In this document: piece after piece, positions 57,467 through 64,000 of the stretch
Numbering within the stretch: position 1 is the first letter of the stretch
Layout of the letters: the number at the start of each line of letters is the position of its first letter
DNA from: VRUE01 sp963695835
GTDB taxonomy: Bacteria; Actinomycetota; Thermoleophilia; Solirubrobacterales; 70-9
Direction: 5' to 3'
Assembly (NCBI GenBank): GCA_963695835.1
Contig: CAVOHR010000003.1
Coordinates: 248,001-312,000, forward strand
Length of the DNA: 64,000 bases
The notes under the pieces: model-generated
What the model was told of the DNA's origin: nothing
The model's input: only the letters and a program-made list of their open reading frames with translations
Database searches by the model: none
Translations under genes and position numbers: made by a program

Positions 57467-57943
57467 ATGGGAACGGGAGGACGGCGTTCCAAATCAGCGG
57501 CCGCGCGGGCGTCCAAGACGCCGGCGCTTGACACGCTGCGGGTCGAGGAGCAGGCGGGCGTGCTGGAGCTGCTGCTGCGGTCGGCCCCGCGTCTTGCGAC
57601 CGATGCCGAGCGCATCGCCCGCGAGCTGCTCGCCGACACCAGCGTCGAGACAGTTGCCGAGGAGGTGGAGTGGGGACTTCGGTCACGGGAGGCGGACGAG
57701 CTCCAGGGTCGCGCCGGGCGCCAGCGCTATGGCTACGTCGAGCCGACCGAGGCGGCGTGGGAGATCCTGGGCGAGGAGCTCGACCCGCTGCTCTCCTGGG
57801 CCCCGACCTACCAGCCGATCACGCCGACGGACCGCTCCGTATGCTGCGCGAGGCCGGAATCGACGTTCCCGAGGGCGAGCTCCAGGAGCTGGCGCCGGAG
57901 TGGGCAGGCTGAGCTGGAGCGCAGCGGACTGACCCCGGATTGA
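57467..57943 (+). CDS. Hypothetical protein, possibly frameshifted
   Basis: 158 residues. Up to about residue 110 the sequence is a charged helical protein (EEQAGVLELLLRSAPRLATDAERIARELLADTSVETVAEEVEWGLRSREADELQGRAGRQRYGYVEPTEAAWEILGEELDPLL). After that the frame becomes Arg/Ser-rich, while another frame reads LRMLREAGIDVPEGELQELAPEWAG and stops at 57912. A one-base shift near 57830 is likely. The unit with the upstream Cys/His protein recurs in actinobacterial islands, but I cannot name it. Confidence 0.45.
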   Translation: MGTGGRRSKSAAARASKTPALDTLRVEEQAGVLELLLRSAPRLATDAERIARELLADTSVETVAEEVEWGLRSREADELQGRAGRQRYGYVEPTEAAWEILGEELDPLLSWAPTYQPITPTDRSVCCARPESTFPRASSRSWRRSGQAELERSGLTPD

Positions 57944-57982
57944 TGTGCAGGTAGGGCAGGTTGTCTGTTATCGTGAGGGGCG

Positions 57983-58327
57983 ATGAAGACGATGCATCTG
58001 GACCCGACAGCCGGCGACCAGGTCGCCTCGGTTGTCGAGGAGGTCGACAAGCTGCTGCGCGAAGGCAAACAGGTCGCGGTCACCGTGGCCGAGGAGCAGG
58101 AGTTGCTCTCGCCTCAGCAGGCGGCTCGGCGGCTCGGCATCTCCCGCCAGCATGTGAGGCGCCTGATCGACTACGGCGAGCTTGAGGCGCGGCAGCTTCC
58201 GGGGTCGAGCTACTGGAAAATTCCGCTGTCGTCGGTCCTCGCGCTAGAAGAGCGTCGCGCCGAGCACGAGCGCCGTACGGCGGAGTGGTCTCGCGAACTC
58301 GACGCGCTGGGCGCTCCGGCTGAGTGA
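57983..58327 (+). CDS. Excisionase-family HTH protein
   Basis: A 114-residue protein. The second half holds LLSPQQAARRLGISRQHVRRLIDYGELEARQLPGSSYWKIPLSSVLALEERR, a MerR/excisionase-like HTH_17 with the typical wing. The N-terminal 45 residues (VVEEVDKLLREGKQVAVTVAEEQE) form an acidic helix. Such proteins serve as excisionases or as antitoxins of PIN toxins. No PIN gene follows, and the position near the right end of element C would suit an excisionase. Both roles are inference. Confidence 0.65.
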   Translation: MKTMHLDPTAGDQVASVVEEVDKLLREGKQVAVTVAEEQELLSPQQAARRLGISRQHVRRLIDYGELEARQLPGSSYWKIPLSSVLALEERRAEHERRTAEWSRELDALGAPAE

Positions 58328-58442
58328 GCAGGCAGATCCCGCAGGGGCACCCGTCCTCTGGCGGCGCAGGGGTGCGAAGGTCATGAGGATGTCGTACGAC
58401 TCCGAGGAAGTTGCGTCCGACACCGCTGCTACCTTCCTTTCC

Positions 58443-58727
58443 ATGGCTTTGCATAGCTCGCCTATCAAGAGCAACGATGTCCGCTTGCCCGACCCGCGGC
58501 CCGGGGAGGCGCTCGTGGTCGAGCGCTACAGCGCGGAGCACGTCAAGGCGGTGATCCTGCACCCGGATGACTTCGCTGAGTTGCAGGGTAACTCGGAGCT
58601 TCTTGATGATTTGGCCACCACCTCGGATCTGAGCGACCTCGGGGCGCGTGAGCACCGGATTGCCGAGTCGCCCGAGGGGGAGCTGATCGACGACGAGGCG
58701 TCGGTCAGGCGCCTACTCGGCCTTTGA
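58443..58727 (+). CDS. Antitoxin-like protein upstream of a MazF/PemK-like gene
   Basis: A 94-residue protein from ATG 58443, preferred because TACCTT (58430-58435) ends 7 bases before it; an earlier in-frame ATG is at 58383. It reads ALVVERYSAEHVKAVILHPDDFAELQGNSELLDDLA and ends in EGELIDDEASVRRLLGL. VERYSxxHxKAVILHPxDF is typical of Phd/prevent-host-death antitoxins. The TGA overlaps the TTG start of the next gene by 4 bases. Confidence 0.6.
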   Translation: MALHSSPIKSNDVRLPDPRPGEALVVERYSAEHVKAVILHPDDFAELQGNSELLDDLATTSDLSDLGAREHRIAESPEGELIDDEASVRRLLGL

Positions 58728-59266
58728 GCCTCGCGGCCGGCGAGGTCTACTGGGCGATCGTCCCCTACACGCCCGCGGCGCCTTTCAAGATCCATGTAGC
58801 CGATGGCACGCCGGTGGAAGTGCCCTCGGCCTCCCAGATTGTCGACGGTCTCCGCAAGGGCGGTGACGCGGAGTTCGAGTTCGTCGTGCGCGCAAAGGCG
58901 AGGCCGGTACTCCTCCTGTCCGGTCGCAGTGATCCTCGCACCGGTGACCTGTTCGCCCTGCGCCTGCTCCGGCTCGAGAAGCTCTCCAGCCAAGAGCGGC
59001 AGCGCGTCGGGGAGCATCGCGAGCCGTCGCTCTTCCCTCTGCCCCCGGAACGTTTCCCCGATCTCGCCGCGGACTCTGCGGCGATGGTAACGGCGCCGAT
59101 CCGGCTGCACGAGACGGCGCTCGACACGCGCAAGTCGCTCGGTCGGCTCGACCGCAAGGAGATGCGAGCCTTGGTCGAGCGCTTCGTCTCCTACTGGCAG
59201 TTCGACCTCCGCCAGCTCTTGGTCGCTCAAATCCGAGAGCTCCAGCACCGGCGAAAAACCCGCTGA
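58724..59266 (+). CDS. MazF/PemK-like toxin, probable
   Basis: A 180-residue protein starting at TTG within the antitoxin stop. AAGEVYWAIVPYTPAAPFKIH and RAKARPVLLLSGRSDPRTGDLFALRLLRL recall PemK-like ribonucleases (GDVYWV..., K/RxRPVLVL). It is longer than the usual 110 residues: an insert (DGTPVEVPSASQIVDGLRKGGDAEFEF) separates the two motifs, and a helical C-terminal domain follows. The evidence is the motif pair and the coupled antitoxin. Confidence 0.55.
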   Translation: MSLAAGEVYWAIVPYTPAAPFKIHVADGTPVEVPSASQIVDGLRKGGDAEFEFVVRAKARPVLLLSGRSDPRTGDLFALRLLRLEKLSSQERQRVGEHREPSLFPLPPERFPDLAADSAAMVTAPIRLHETALDTRKSLGRLDRKEMRALVERFVSYWQFDLRQLLVAQIRELQHRRKTR

Positions 59267-59292
59267 TAGCCGACTGGAACCGGTCTCGTCAG

Positions 59293-59324
59293 TTTCGGGA
59301 ACTTCTGGCCAGAAGTTCCCGAAA
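59293..59324. repeat. 32-bp perfect palindrome at the right end of element C
   Basis: TTTCGGGAACTTCTGG followed by its exact complement, 117 bases left of the last attachment repeat. That distance equals the one in element A. The flanks from 59281 to 59441 resemble 36883-37043. Confidence 0.85.
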
Positions 59325-59441
59325 CACCGCATATCGGCGCACATCCGCGCCTATCAACGGCGGCAAGCGCCGGCTGCGTTGACCAGAAATGTCCTGCAAA
59401 TTCGCTGGTTCTCACACGGAAGTCGCCCGAAGCTGGCGTAG

Positions 59442-59484
59442 TTGCCATGCAGAAGGTCGTGGGTTCGAATCCCATCAGCCGCTT
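59442..59484 (+). repeat. Attachment repeat (tRNA-Gly 3' part), right end of the island
   Basis: 43 bases identical to tRNA-Gly from the anticodon loop to the acceptor end plus one T, then a T-run. Chromosomal genes follow. Confidence 0.9.
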
Positions 59485-59599
59485 TTTTGTGATGTCTCGG
59501 GACATCGGAGACAGATGTCGCGAGACATCACACAGCAGTTCCTGGCGGCATTGAACCAGCGCATGAAGCCGCTCGCGGATGCTGCTGTGGCTCTGATGC

Positions 59600-60061
59600 C
59601 TAGGTAGTGGCGAAGTGGGCGGCGAGGGCGTCGCGGCGGAAGTCGAAGATCCGCTCGAGGTCGCGGCGTACGAAGAGGCTGTGGGCGAGCTCGCCGAGGG
59701 GCCCGCAGGGGATGGCATAGCGAACGCGGTCGTGAATCGTGCAGGCGTGCTCGCCGTCAGGCTCGAAGACGTGGGTGTGCTCCCAGAGCGAGTAGGGCCC
59801 GCGGACCTGGGTGTCGCTGAATCGCAGAGGCGGCTCCCAGGTCTCGATCCGCGTCTGCCAGCGAATCGGGAAGCCGTGGAGGCGCAGCCGGTACGCAAGC
59901 AGCGTCCCCGAGCCCATCGCGATCGGCTTCGGCGTCGTCACCCGGAAGTGGAGCCAGGGGGGCGTCATCGGCTCGAGGTTGACGGCGTCGGCGTAGAAGC
60001 CGAAGGCGCGCTCCGCCGCGACGGGGAGGCGCTGGCTGCGTTGCAGGACGTGCGCGCGCAC
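59600..60061 (-). CDS. SRPBCC-family (polyketide cyclase-like) protein
   Basis: A 153-residue START/SRPBCC-fold protein from the GTG at 60059-60061. The pattern is VAAERAFGFYADAVNLEPMTPPWLHFRVTTPKPIAMGSGTLLAYRLRLHGFPIRWQTRIETWEPPLRFSDTQVRGPYSLWEHTHVFEPDGEHACTIHDRVRYAIPCGPLG. These small proteins bind lipids or steroids, or act with the neighbouring epimerase (they are often encoded together with NAD(P)-binding proteins of the type at 60125). Divergent from that gene across 63 bases. Confidence 0.85.
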   Translation of the reverse strand: MRAHVLQRSQRLPVAAERAFGFYADAVNLEPMTPPWLHFRVTTPKPIAMGSGTLLAYRLRLHGFPIRWQTRIETWEPPLRFSDTQVRGPYSLWEHTHVFEPDGEHACTIHDRVRYAIPCGPLGELAHSLFVRRDLERIFDFRRDALAAHFATT

Positions 60062-60124
60062 AGGCGCCAGTCTCGCAGGCCGGCGCCCCCGATCGGGTAG
60101 CGTGGATCGATCCCACCGAGCACG

Positions 60125-61018
60125 TTGATCGCAGGTGCGACGGGTTTCGTCGGCGGCCGACTGGCGACGGCGCTGGCCGGTTCGGGGCCGGTCCGGTGCC
60201 TGGTCCGCGAGCGCTCTCGAGCGACGAAGCTGGAGGGCCTGGGCGTCGAGCTGCGGGTCGGCGACATCAGCGACGCCCCCAGCCTCGTCGGGATGGGGGA
60301 GGGGGTCGACGTCGCCTACTACCTGGTCCACGCGATGGCCGGCGGCGCCGGCTTCGAGCAGCGCGAGCGGGTCGCCGCCGGCAACTTCGCCCGGATGGCC
60401 AAGCGCGAGGGCATTGGGCGCGTCGTCTACCTCGGCGGGCTCGGCCAGGAGACCGAGTCCAAGCACCTGCGCAGCCGCCACGAGACCGCCCGCATCCTCG
60501 CCGCCGAGGGACCCCCGCTCACCTACTTCCGGGCGGCGATGGTGGTCGGCGCCGGCAGCGAGTCCTACCGCACCCTGCGCTACCTGGTCGAGCGGCTGCC
60601 GGTGATGGTGGCGCCGAGCTGGCTGCGCACGCCGACCCAGCCGATCGGGATCGACGCGACGATCGAATACCTGCTGCGGGCACCGGCGGTGCTCGAGTCG
60701 GTGGGCCGCGAGGTCCAGATCGGCGGCCCGGACATCCTCTCCTATGCGGACATGCTCGACCGGATGGCGCTGGCGCTCGGCAAGGCGCCGCCTCGCAAGC
60801 TGCCGGTGCCGCTGATCACGCCCTGGATCTCGGCGCTCTGGCTGGGACTCGTCACCCCGGTCGACACCAAGGTTGCCAGGCCGCTGGTCGAGGGGCTGAG
60901 GACCGCGACCGTGGTCACCGACCCGAGCGGGGCCGAGCCGTTCGGGATCGAGCCCGAGTCGTTCGACGAGGCGCTGCGACGGGCGCTGGCGGAGGAGGAG
61001 GCGGGCGCCGAAGGGTGA
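60125..61018 (+). CDS. NAD(P)-binding epimerase-like protein
   Basis: A 297-residue atypical SDR-type Rossmann protein. The dinucleotide motif is at the start (IAGATGFVGGRLA), followed by VRCLVRERSRATKLEGLGVELRVGDISD, DVAYYLVHAMAGGAGFEQRE, VVYLGGLGQETESKHLRSRHETA and RAAMVVGAGSESYRTLRYLVERLPVM. This is the NmrA/YwnB-like group often fused to or paired with SRPBCC proteins (DUF2867 type). The start is a TTG at 60125; no ATG or GTG fits the frame better. The biological substrate is unknown. Confidence 0.82.
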   Translation: MIAGATGFVGGRLATALAGSGPVRCLVRERSRATKLEGLGVELRVGDISDAPSLVGMGEGVDVAYYLVHAMAGGAGFEQRERVAAGNFARMAKREGIGRVVYLGGLGQETESKHLRSRHETARILAAEGPPLTYFRAAMVVGAGSESYRTLRYLVERLPVMVAPSWLRTPTQPIGIDATIEYLLRAPAVLESVGREVQIGGPDILSYADMLDRMALALGKAPPRKLPVPLITPWISALWLGLVTPVDTKVARPLVEGLRTATVVTDPSGAEPFGIEPESFDEALRRALAEEEAGAEG

Positions 61019-61033
61019 CGCTCGCGCTCGGCG

Positions 61034-61819
61034 TCAGCCGCGGCGCGGCGGTCGCGGGAAGAAGGCGCTGGTGCGGGCGACGTAGTCCGCGTAGCCCTTG
61101 CGCCTGCGGCTCAGCGAGCGCTCGAGCAGGGCGATGCCGCTGACTCGGATCAGCAGGACGGACATGACCGCGGGGCCCACGACCGTCCACCAGGTGCTCC
61201 CGGCGGCCAGGGCGACCAGCCAGATCCCCCACCACACGCAGAAGTCGCCGAAGTAGTTGGGGTGGCGCGTGTAGCGCCAGAGGCCGCGGTCCATGACCTT
61301 GCCGCGATTCGCCGGGTCGGCCTTGAACCGCGAGAGCTGCCAGTCGCCCACGGCCTCGAAGGCCAGCCCGACCGCCCACACCGCGGTTCCGACCCAGTCG
61401 AGCAGCCCGAGGCCGGCCGGCGTGGGGTCGGCCATCGCCGCTTGGACGGGGAGGGAGACGACCCAGATCAGCGCCCCCTGCAGCCAGAAGACGACGAACA
61501 GGCTGCGCAACGGCCAGCCGTCACCGTGGCGGCGGCGCATCTCCGCGTAGCGGTAGTCCTCGCCCTTGCCGAGGTTGCGGTGGGCGAGGTGGGCGGTGAG
61601 GCGGAGGCCCCAGGCCGTCACCAGCAGAGCGAGGAGCAGGGCGCGGTCCTGGCTTCCGTCCGCGAGCGCGTAGGCGGTCCACGCCACGAACACGAATCCC
61701 GTGCCCCAGAAGACATCGACGATCGAGGCGTCCCGCAGCACCAGGCTCACCGCCCAGAGAATCGTGAGAAGCGCGAGCACGAGACCCGCCTGGATCGCGA
61801 GCAGGCTCGCCGTGCTCAC
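61034..61819 (-). CDS. DUF1295 membrane protein (steroid 5-alpha-reductase-like)
   Basis: A 261-residue protein with about seven membrane helices from the GTG at 61817-61819. The C-terminal signature GLWRYTRHPNYFGDFCVWWGIWLVAL is that of DUF1295, related to steroid 5-alpha-reductases and isoprenylcysteine methyltransferases. YADYVARTSAFFPRPP ends the protein. It overlaps the acyltransferase gene by 4 bases and is translated after it. A role in lipid modification is inferred from that link. Confidence 0.87.
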   Translation of the reverse strand: MSTASLLAIQAGLVLALLTILWAVSLVLRDASIVDVFWGTGFVFVAWTAYALADGSQDRALLLALLVTAWGLRLTAHLAHRNLGKGEDYRYAEMRRRHGDGWPLRSLFVVFWLQGALIWVVSLPVQAAMADPTPAGLGLLDWVGTAVWAVGLAFEAVGDWQLSRFKADPANRGKVMDRGLWRYTRHPNYFGDFCVWWGIWLVALAAGSTWWTVVGPAVMSVLLIRVSGIALLERSLSRRRKGYADYVARTSAFFPRPPRRG

Positions 61820-62751
61820 GCCGCCGTCCCTGCGAGTCCGTCTGGGTGGCGCTGCCGCTCGATCCAGTCGTCGACGTCTTGCCAGAGGTCGTAGATCCAG
61901 CCCGTGCGCTCCGGGCCCGCCGCGGGTGCCGCGGAGCGCGGCACCCGCGTGATCTGGACTCGCACCGTGAGCCCGACGAGGCCGCCGCGCCAGATGTCGG
62001 ATACCAGGCGCAGGCCGTCGAACCCGTAATGCGCGACGATGAGGAGGTCCGCTGCGGGGGCGCCGTCGAGCAGCGCCCCGACGCCGCCCAGCCGCGGCGG
62101 CAGCAGGTGGCGCAGGCGCTCGGCCCGCGCCGCCAGTCGTGGGTCGCGCTCGGCGATGCGGGCGATTGCCCGGGCGCGCCGCTCGGGCGTGAAGCGGGTT
62201 CCCTCGGGGTAGATCAGCACGCCCTCGTCTCGTCCCAGGCCGTGGGCGAGCGCCCCCACTCGGTCCCGCTCCTCGGTCTCGCCCGTGCCCCGACGCACGA
62301 AGTAGTTCGGCAGGCGCCGCCCGGCGACGTCGAGGCAGGGATCGGCGAGCAGCTCGCGCTTCAGCACGTAGCGCAGGCGGATTCCGTGCGGACGCGCGAT
62401 CAGGCTGGCCGGCAGCAGGTTGTCGACGATGCTCGCGTGCCTGATCAACACGATCACGGGGCCCGGAGCGACGTCCTCGCCACCCGTCACCTCGAGCCGC
62501 AGGCCGAACAGCGCGCGCACCGCGCCGAAGAGGGCCGCTGCCCAGAGCTGCTGCAGGCGTCTGGTGGCGTCGCGCAGCCAGGCGTCGCGGCGGCCGCCAC
62601 CGCCGGCGACCCACGCCGTCGCCAGCGCCGCCAGCCCCGCCACCTCGGCGGCGAGGTAGACCCAGAGGAAGAGCGCAAGCCGCGTCGCGGTGGGCGGAAC
62701 CCGGGACACCGCCCAGCGCCCGAGGTCGATCGCCAGGCCGGCTGGCGCCAT
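61816..62751 (-). CDS. PlsC-type 1-acylglycerol-3-phosphate acyltransferase family protein
   Basis: A 311-residue acyltransferase. Two N-terminal membrane helices (RLALFLWVYLAAEVAGLAALATAWV; LWAAALFGAVRALFGL) precede motif I RHASIVD (H-x4-D catalytic pair), motif II-like NYFVRRG, and motif III VLIYPEGTRFTPERR. The C-terminal region includes LIVAHYGFDGLRLVSDIW. Of the type found with lipid-modifying genes; acyl acceptor unknown. It is the first gene of a two-gene unit and diverges from vapB with a 39-base gap. Confidence 0.85.
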   Translation of the reverse strand: MAPAGLAIDLGRWAVSRVPPTATRLALFLWVYLAAEVAGLAALATAWVAGGGGRRDAWLRDATRRLQQLWAAALFGAVRALFGLRLEVTGGEDVAPGPVIVLIRHASIVDNLLPASLIARPHGIRLRYVLKRELLADPCLDVAGRRLPNYFVRRGTGETEERDRVGALAHGLGRDEGVLIYPEGTRFTPERRARAIARIAERDPRLAARAERLRHLLPPRLGGVGALLDGAPAADLLIVAHYGFDGLRLVSDIWRGGLVGLTVRVQITRVPRSAAPAAGPERTGWIYDLWQDVDDWIERQRHPDGLAGTAA

Positions 62752-62776
62752 CGGGGTATTGCCCTACGTAGTGCCC

Positions 62777-62782
62777 TACACT
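62777..62782 (+). promoter_or_regulatory. -10 box (TACACT) of the vapBC-like operon
   Basis: TACACT ends 8 bases before ATG 62791. The same region (GTAGTGCCCTACACTGTG) has partial dyad symmetry and may hold the VapB operator. Confidence 0.4.
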
Positions 62783-62790
62783 GTGTCCTC

Positions 62791-63027
62791 ATGCGCAAGA
62801 CCAGCATCTACCTCGATGACGAGCAGGCGGACCGCCTTGCCCGGTTGGCCCGCGCGGAGGGCCGTCCCCAGGCGGAGATCGTCCGCGAGGCGATCTCTTG
62901 CTACCGGCCCGCGCCCAAGCGGGATCGGAACTTCGCTCTCGCCGGCAACTTCGCGCGCATCGATGCCGATGCCCGCCCGATCTCGGAGATCCCCGAGGAC
63001 GAGCTGATGCGCGGCTTCGGCGAGTGA
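62791..63027 (+). CDS. Ribbon-helix-helix antitoxin, VapB-like
   Basis: A 78-residue CopG/RHH antitoxin: MRKTSIYLDDEQADRLARLARAEGRPQAEIVREAI gives one DNA-binding strand and two helices, then a toxin-binding tail (NFALAGNFARIDADARPISEIPEDELMRGFGE). The stop overlaps the GTG of the toxin gene. Its own promoter region suggests autoregulation. Confidence 0.8.
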   Translation: MRKTSIYLDDEQADRLARLARAEGRPQAEIVREAISCYRPAPKRDRNFALAGNFARIDADARPISEIPEDELMRGFGE

Positions 63028-63440
63028 CGCTCATTCTCGACGCGGCGCCGTTGGTCGCGTTGGCCGACGCCGAGGAGCCGCAGCTCGAGGCGCTGCTGAG
63101 AATCCGCGACGAGGAGGAGGGCCCGTTGGTCCTGCCGGCGCCGGTTGCGGCCGAGGTCGACTATCTGCTCGGCGTCCGCTTCGGCGATGCGGCTCGACGC
63201 GCCTTCCTCAGCGATCTCGCTGCGTGGCGCTATGACGTGGCGTGCTTGGAGGCGGGCGACTAGCGGGTGGTCGCCGAGCTCGACGCCCGCTACTCCGACC
63301 TCGGCCTTGCCGATTGCTCGATCGCGGTCCTTGCGGAGCGCTATGAAACCCGGCGCCTCTTCAGCTTCGACGAGCGCCATTTTCGGACTGTGGCACCGCT
63401 TCAGGGCGGATCCTTCACGCTTTTGCCTGCGGATTTCTGA
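63024..63440 (+). pseudogene. VapC-like PIN-domain toxin with an in-frame amber codon
   Basis: Codons 1-79 read TLILDAAPLVALADAEEPQLEALL (first catalytic Asp), PAPVAAEVDYLLGVRFG (Glu) and ACLEAGD. A TAG at 63261-63263 follows. The same frame continues RVVAELDARYSDLGLADCSIAVLAERY (the usual D-L-x-D-x-S-I region with the other two Asp) and FSFDERHFRTVAPLQG to 63440. One base change would restore the gene. It may be a real loss-of-function mutation or a sequence error. Confidence 0.7.
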
Positions 63441-63870
63441 CCGCGCACCTTGCGTTCCCGATTGAATTCGCTCAGGTGATGGCGCATTAGCTCGCCGGCC
63501 CGCTCCCCTTCACGGCCTTCGACGGCGAGCAAGATCTCGGCGTGCTCGTCGGCCCGTCGGCTGAGCGTGGCTTCGCTGTCCTCGGACGGAGCCTCCTTCA
63601 GGTGGGCGGCAATGGGACCTCGAAGCCCCAGCATCACCAGGCGCATGGCCTCGTTGCCCGAGGCGGCGGCCAGCGCGAGGTGGAAGCTGACGTCGGCAGC
63701 GTGGAACTCGGTCGGCGCGGTGAGCTTGCTTCGCATCTCCTTGGCGGCAGTGCGGGCCTCCTCGAGGTGCTCCGGCCGACATCGCTCGCCGCTCGTTCTA
63801 CCACTGCGGCCTCGAGGGTGGCGCGCAGGGCCAGGAGGTCGTCCAGCGGGTCTTTACTGCGCTGCGGATC
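63401..63870 (-). pseudogene. GntR-family regulator fragment (FCD domain), frameshifted
   Basis: One frame gives DPLDDLLALRATLEAAVVERAASD, the start of an FCD ligand-binding domain. Another continues CRPEHLEEARTAAKEMRSKLTAPTEFHAADVSFHLALAAASGNEAMRLVMLGLRGPIAAHL and ELMRHHLSEFNRE. A shift near 63780 separates them. No complete GntR winged helix is seen upstream before the window ends. The 3' end overlaps the vapC remnant. Confidence 0.6.
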
Positions 63871-63955
63871 GGGTGCATGATGTAGCCGGCGCTGGCCAGC
63901 TCCCTGGGAATCTCCCTTGCCTGTTCCCGCCAGGCCGGACGCATTTTCAGCGCTG

Positions 63956-63998
63956 GCAAGGTCCGGTCAATCGTCCAGTTCGACAGGTTCCGTTCCTT
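63956..63998. repeat. Sequence shared with 37200-37242
   Basis: 35 of 43 positions agree (GCAAGGTCCG, TCAA, CGTCCAG, TCGACA). At 37200 the copy lies directly upstream of a toxin-antitoxin operon, so a similar module may start beyond the window. Confidence 0.4.
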
Positions 63999-64000
63999 AC

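Larger units (their letters stand above)
32146..59484 (+). mobile_element. Accessory island of tandem integrations at tRNA-Gly
   Basis: The tRNA 3' segment TTGCCATGCAGAAGG...CAGCCGCTT occurs intact at 32146 (inside the working gene) and as direct repeats at 37044-37093, 44949-44992 and 59442-59484. This divides the island into elements of about 4.9, 7.9 and 14.5 kb. Contents are typical of mobile DNA: integrase remnants, recombinases, an IS, toxin-antitoxin and AbiE systems, and a nuclease-ATPase operon. Base composition drops in parts (37.8-39.0 and 42.1-45.0 kb). No intact integrase of the tRNA-targeting type remains, so the elements are probably no longer self-mobile. Confidence 0.85.

Overview
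The window comes from a very GC-rich, Gram-positive-type chromosome. An actinobacterium of the Thermoleophilia/Solirubrobacterales kind fits best. The reasons are the order DAK2 protein-recG-rsmD-coaD-SepIVA-like coiled-coil gene, the block yceD/rpmF-plsX-acpP-rnc-smc-ftsY-ffh-rpsP-khpA-trmD-rplS-lepB-rnhB-yraN-comM-dprA, a WhiG/FliA-type sigma factor beside xerD, and many genes with a TANNNT box 6-10 bases before the start codon and no clear Shine-Dalgarno, which suggests leaderless transcripts. This assignment is inference; no rRNA gene is present.

Positions 1-32187 are core chromosome: DNA repair (recG, dprA, comM-like), coenzyme A and fatty acid synthesis (coaD, plsX, acpP), RNA processing and protein export (rnc, ffh, ftsY, lepB), chromosome maintenance (an unusually short smc, xerD), ribosome-linked genes (rpmF, rpsP, khpA, trmD, rplS), thiD, ilvD, an L,D-transpeptidase, a sigma factor, an EF-G-like GTPase, RNase HI and tRNA-Gly(GCC). 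One ISAzo13-type element sits exactly on the stop codon of the SepIVA-like gene. Three copies of a roughly 115-base hairpin element lie between core genes; their inner core is conserved while the outer stems differ in sequence yet pair perfectly. plsX and ftsY each carry a single-base frameshift, probably sequence error.

Positions 32146-59484 are an accessory island. The 3' part of tRNA-Gly recurs at 37044, 44949 and 59442, as expected from tandem integrations at one attachment site. Element A (about 32.2-37.0 kb) holds a small DUF4926/DUF6883-like pair, an integrase remnant, an IS3 element and an AbiE toxin-antitoxin pair. Element B (37.1-44.9 kb) holds a RelE/ParE-like toxin-antitoxin pair, a protein with 58-residue repeats, an integrase remnant, two tandem tyrosine recombinases of RIT type, and a lower-GC module of unknown genes. 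Element C (45.0-59.4 kb) starts with a compact operon: ECF sigma factor, helical protein, HTH regulator, ImmA/IrrE protease, SbcD/Mre11-like nuclease and SbcC/Rad50-like ATPase. This is the best candidate for an undescribed (probably defence) system. The rest of C is a mosaic of remnants, including an orphan AbiEi antitoxin whose toxin partner breaks off after seven codons, and a MazF/PemK-like pair at the right end. Related 32-bp palindromes mark several element ends.

Positions 59600-64000 look chromosomal again: an SRPBCC protein divergent from an NAD(P)-binding epimerase-like protein, a DUF1295 membrane enzyme coupled to a PlsC-type acyltransferase, a VapBC pair whose toxin has an in-frame stop, and a broken GntR/FCD regulator.
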